Positions 10,183 to 10,233 of a stretch of 10,233 nucleotides of DNA are shown piece after piece (the first letter of the stretch is position 1; the number at the start of each line of letters is the position of its first letter). The stretch spans positions 1-10,233 of the forward strand of contig CAXYYS010000064.1 in assembly GCA_964293585.1 (NCBI GenBank), given 5' to 3'. The translations under genes and the position numbers were made by a program. Origin of the DNA: JAKVKY01 sp964293585 (GTDB lineage Bacteria > Bacillota > Negativicutes > Acidaminococcales > Acidaminococcaceae). Under the pieces are notes generated by a model. It saw only the letters and a program-made list of their open reading frames with translations. It did not search any database and was not told the origin of the DNA.

Positions 10183-10233
10183 ATGAAGTCTAGTAAGATA
10201 AGTAACAGTAAACTTGCCAGAAGTATTGCCATG
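10183..10233 (+). CDS. Start of a gene, probably for an exported protein (truncated by window end)
   Basis: Seventeen codons are visible, MKSSKISNSKLARSIAM, after a strong AGGAGG (10170-10175) 7 nt before ATG 10183. The basic, serine-rich start with the first hydrophobic residues appearing at the edge (ARSIAM) looks like the n-region of a signal peptide, perhaps the long type seen on large surface proteins. The rest lies beyond the window, so product and family cannot be named. Placement directly after the 39-residue membrane-protein gene suggests a shared transcript. Confidence 0.6.
   Translation, partial: MKSSKISNSKLARSIAM

Overview
The window looks like chromosomal DNA of an anaerobic or fermentative member of the Bacillota, possibly of the Negativicutes. 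The grounds are strong AGGAGG-type ribosome binding sites, classical -35/-10 promoters, compact intrinsic terminators, and a fermentative gene set (two iron-dependent alcohol dehydrogenases, an NAD(P)H/FMN-type flavoprotein, a MATE pump). This placement is inference; there is no rRNA, tRNA or marker gene. All convincing genes lie on the + strand.

Layout. Positions 1-3779: a MerR-type promoter with a perfect dyad in a 19-bp spacer drives an iron-containing alcohol dehydrogenase (150-1322), followed without a terminator by an MFS transporter (1397-2587) and a membrane-anchored metallo-beta-lactamase-fold hydrolase of the NAPE-PLD/RomA type (2661-3779). Positions 3784-3911 hold an unusually regular, strongly self-complementary element of unknown class, just upstream of a flavodoxin-fold protein with an Isf-like compact cysteine motif (3940-4476), which ends in a clear terminator.

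Positions 4525-6650 form a visibly A/T-richer stretch that looks acquired. It starts with a promoter overlapped by two tandem 10-bp palindromes and carries a Phd/YefM-type antitoxin-like gene (4596-4925). The next gene is not a RelE/Doc-type toxin but a 442-residue AlbA_2 (Schlafen-like) / GHKL ATPase / winged-helix protein (4952-6280). After a strong terminator, the 577-bp gap to the next gene contains a near-perfect NrdR box sitting on a promoter, a possible 34-codon ORF, overlapping palindromes and a weak terminator. There is no ribonucleotide reductase gene, so this looks like a small orphan transcription unit.

Positions 6690-8143: fucO (lactaldehyde reductase / 1,2-propanediol oxidoreductase) with its own promoter, structured leader and terminator. 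Positions 8182-9814: a MATE efflux pump with an extended -10 promoter and two possible terminators. Positions 9820-10233: an A/T-rich regulatory region with two 20-bp-phased direct repeats, then a 39-residue single-pass membrane peptide gene and the first 17 codons of a gene that probably encodes an exported protein and runs off the window.

How the parts fit: the two dehydrogenases belong to different subfamilies and have different promoters. The first is probably induced by electrophile or aldehyde stress through a MerR-family regulator outside the window. The second fits reduction of lactaldehyde to 1,2-propanediol from fucose or rhamnose breakdown. The best candidates for undescribed biology are the antitoxin/AlbA_2-GHKL pair, the structured element at 3784-3911, and the NrdR-box unit at 6376-6591.
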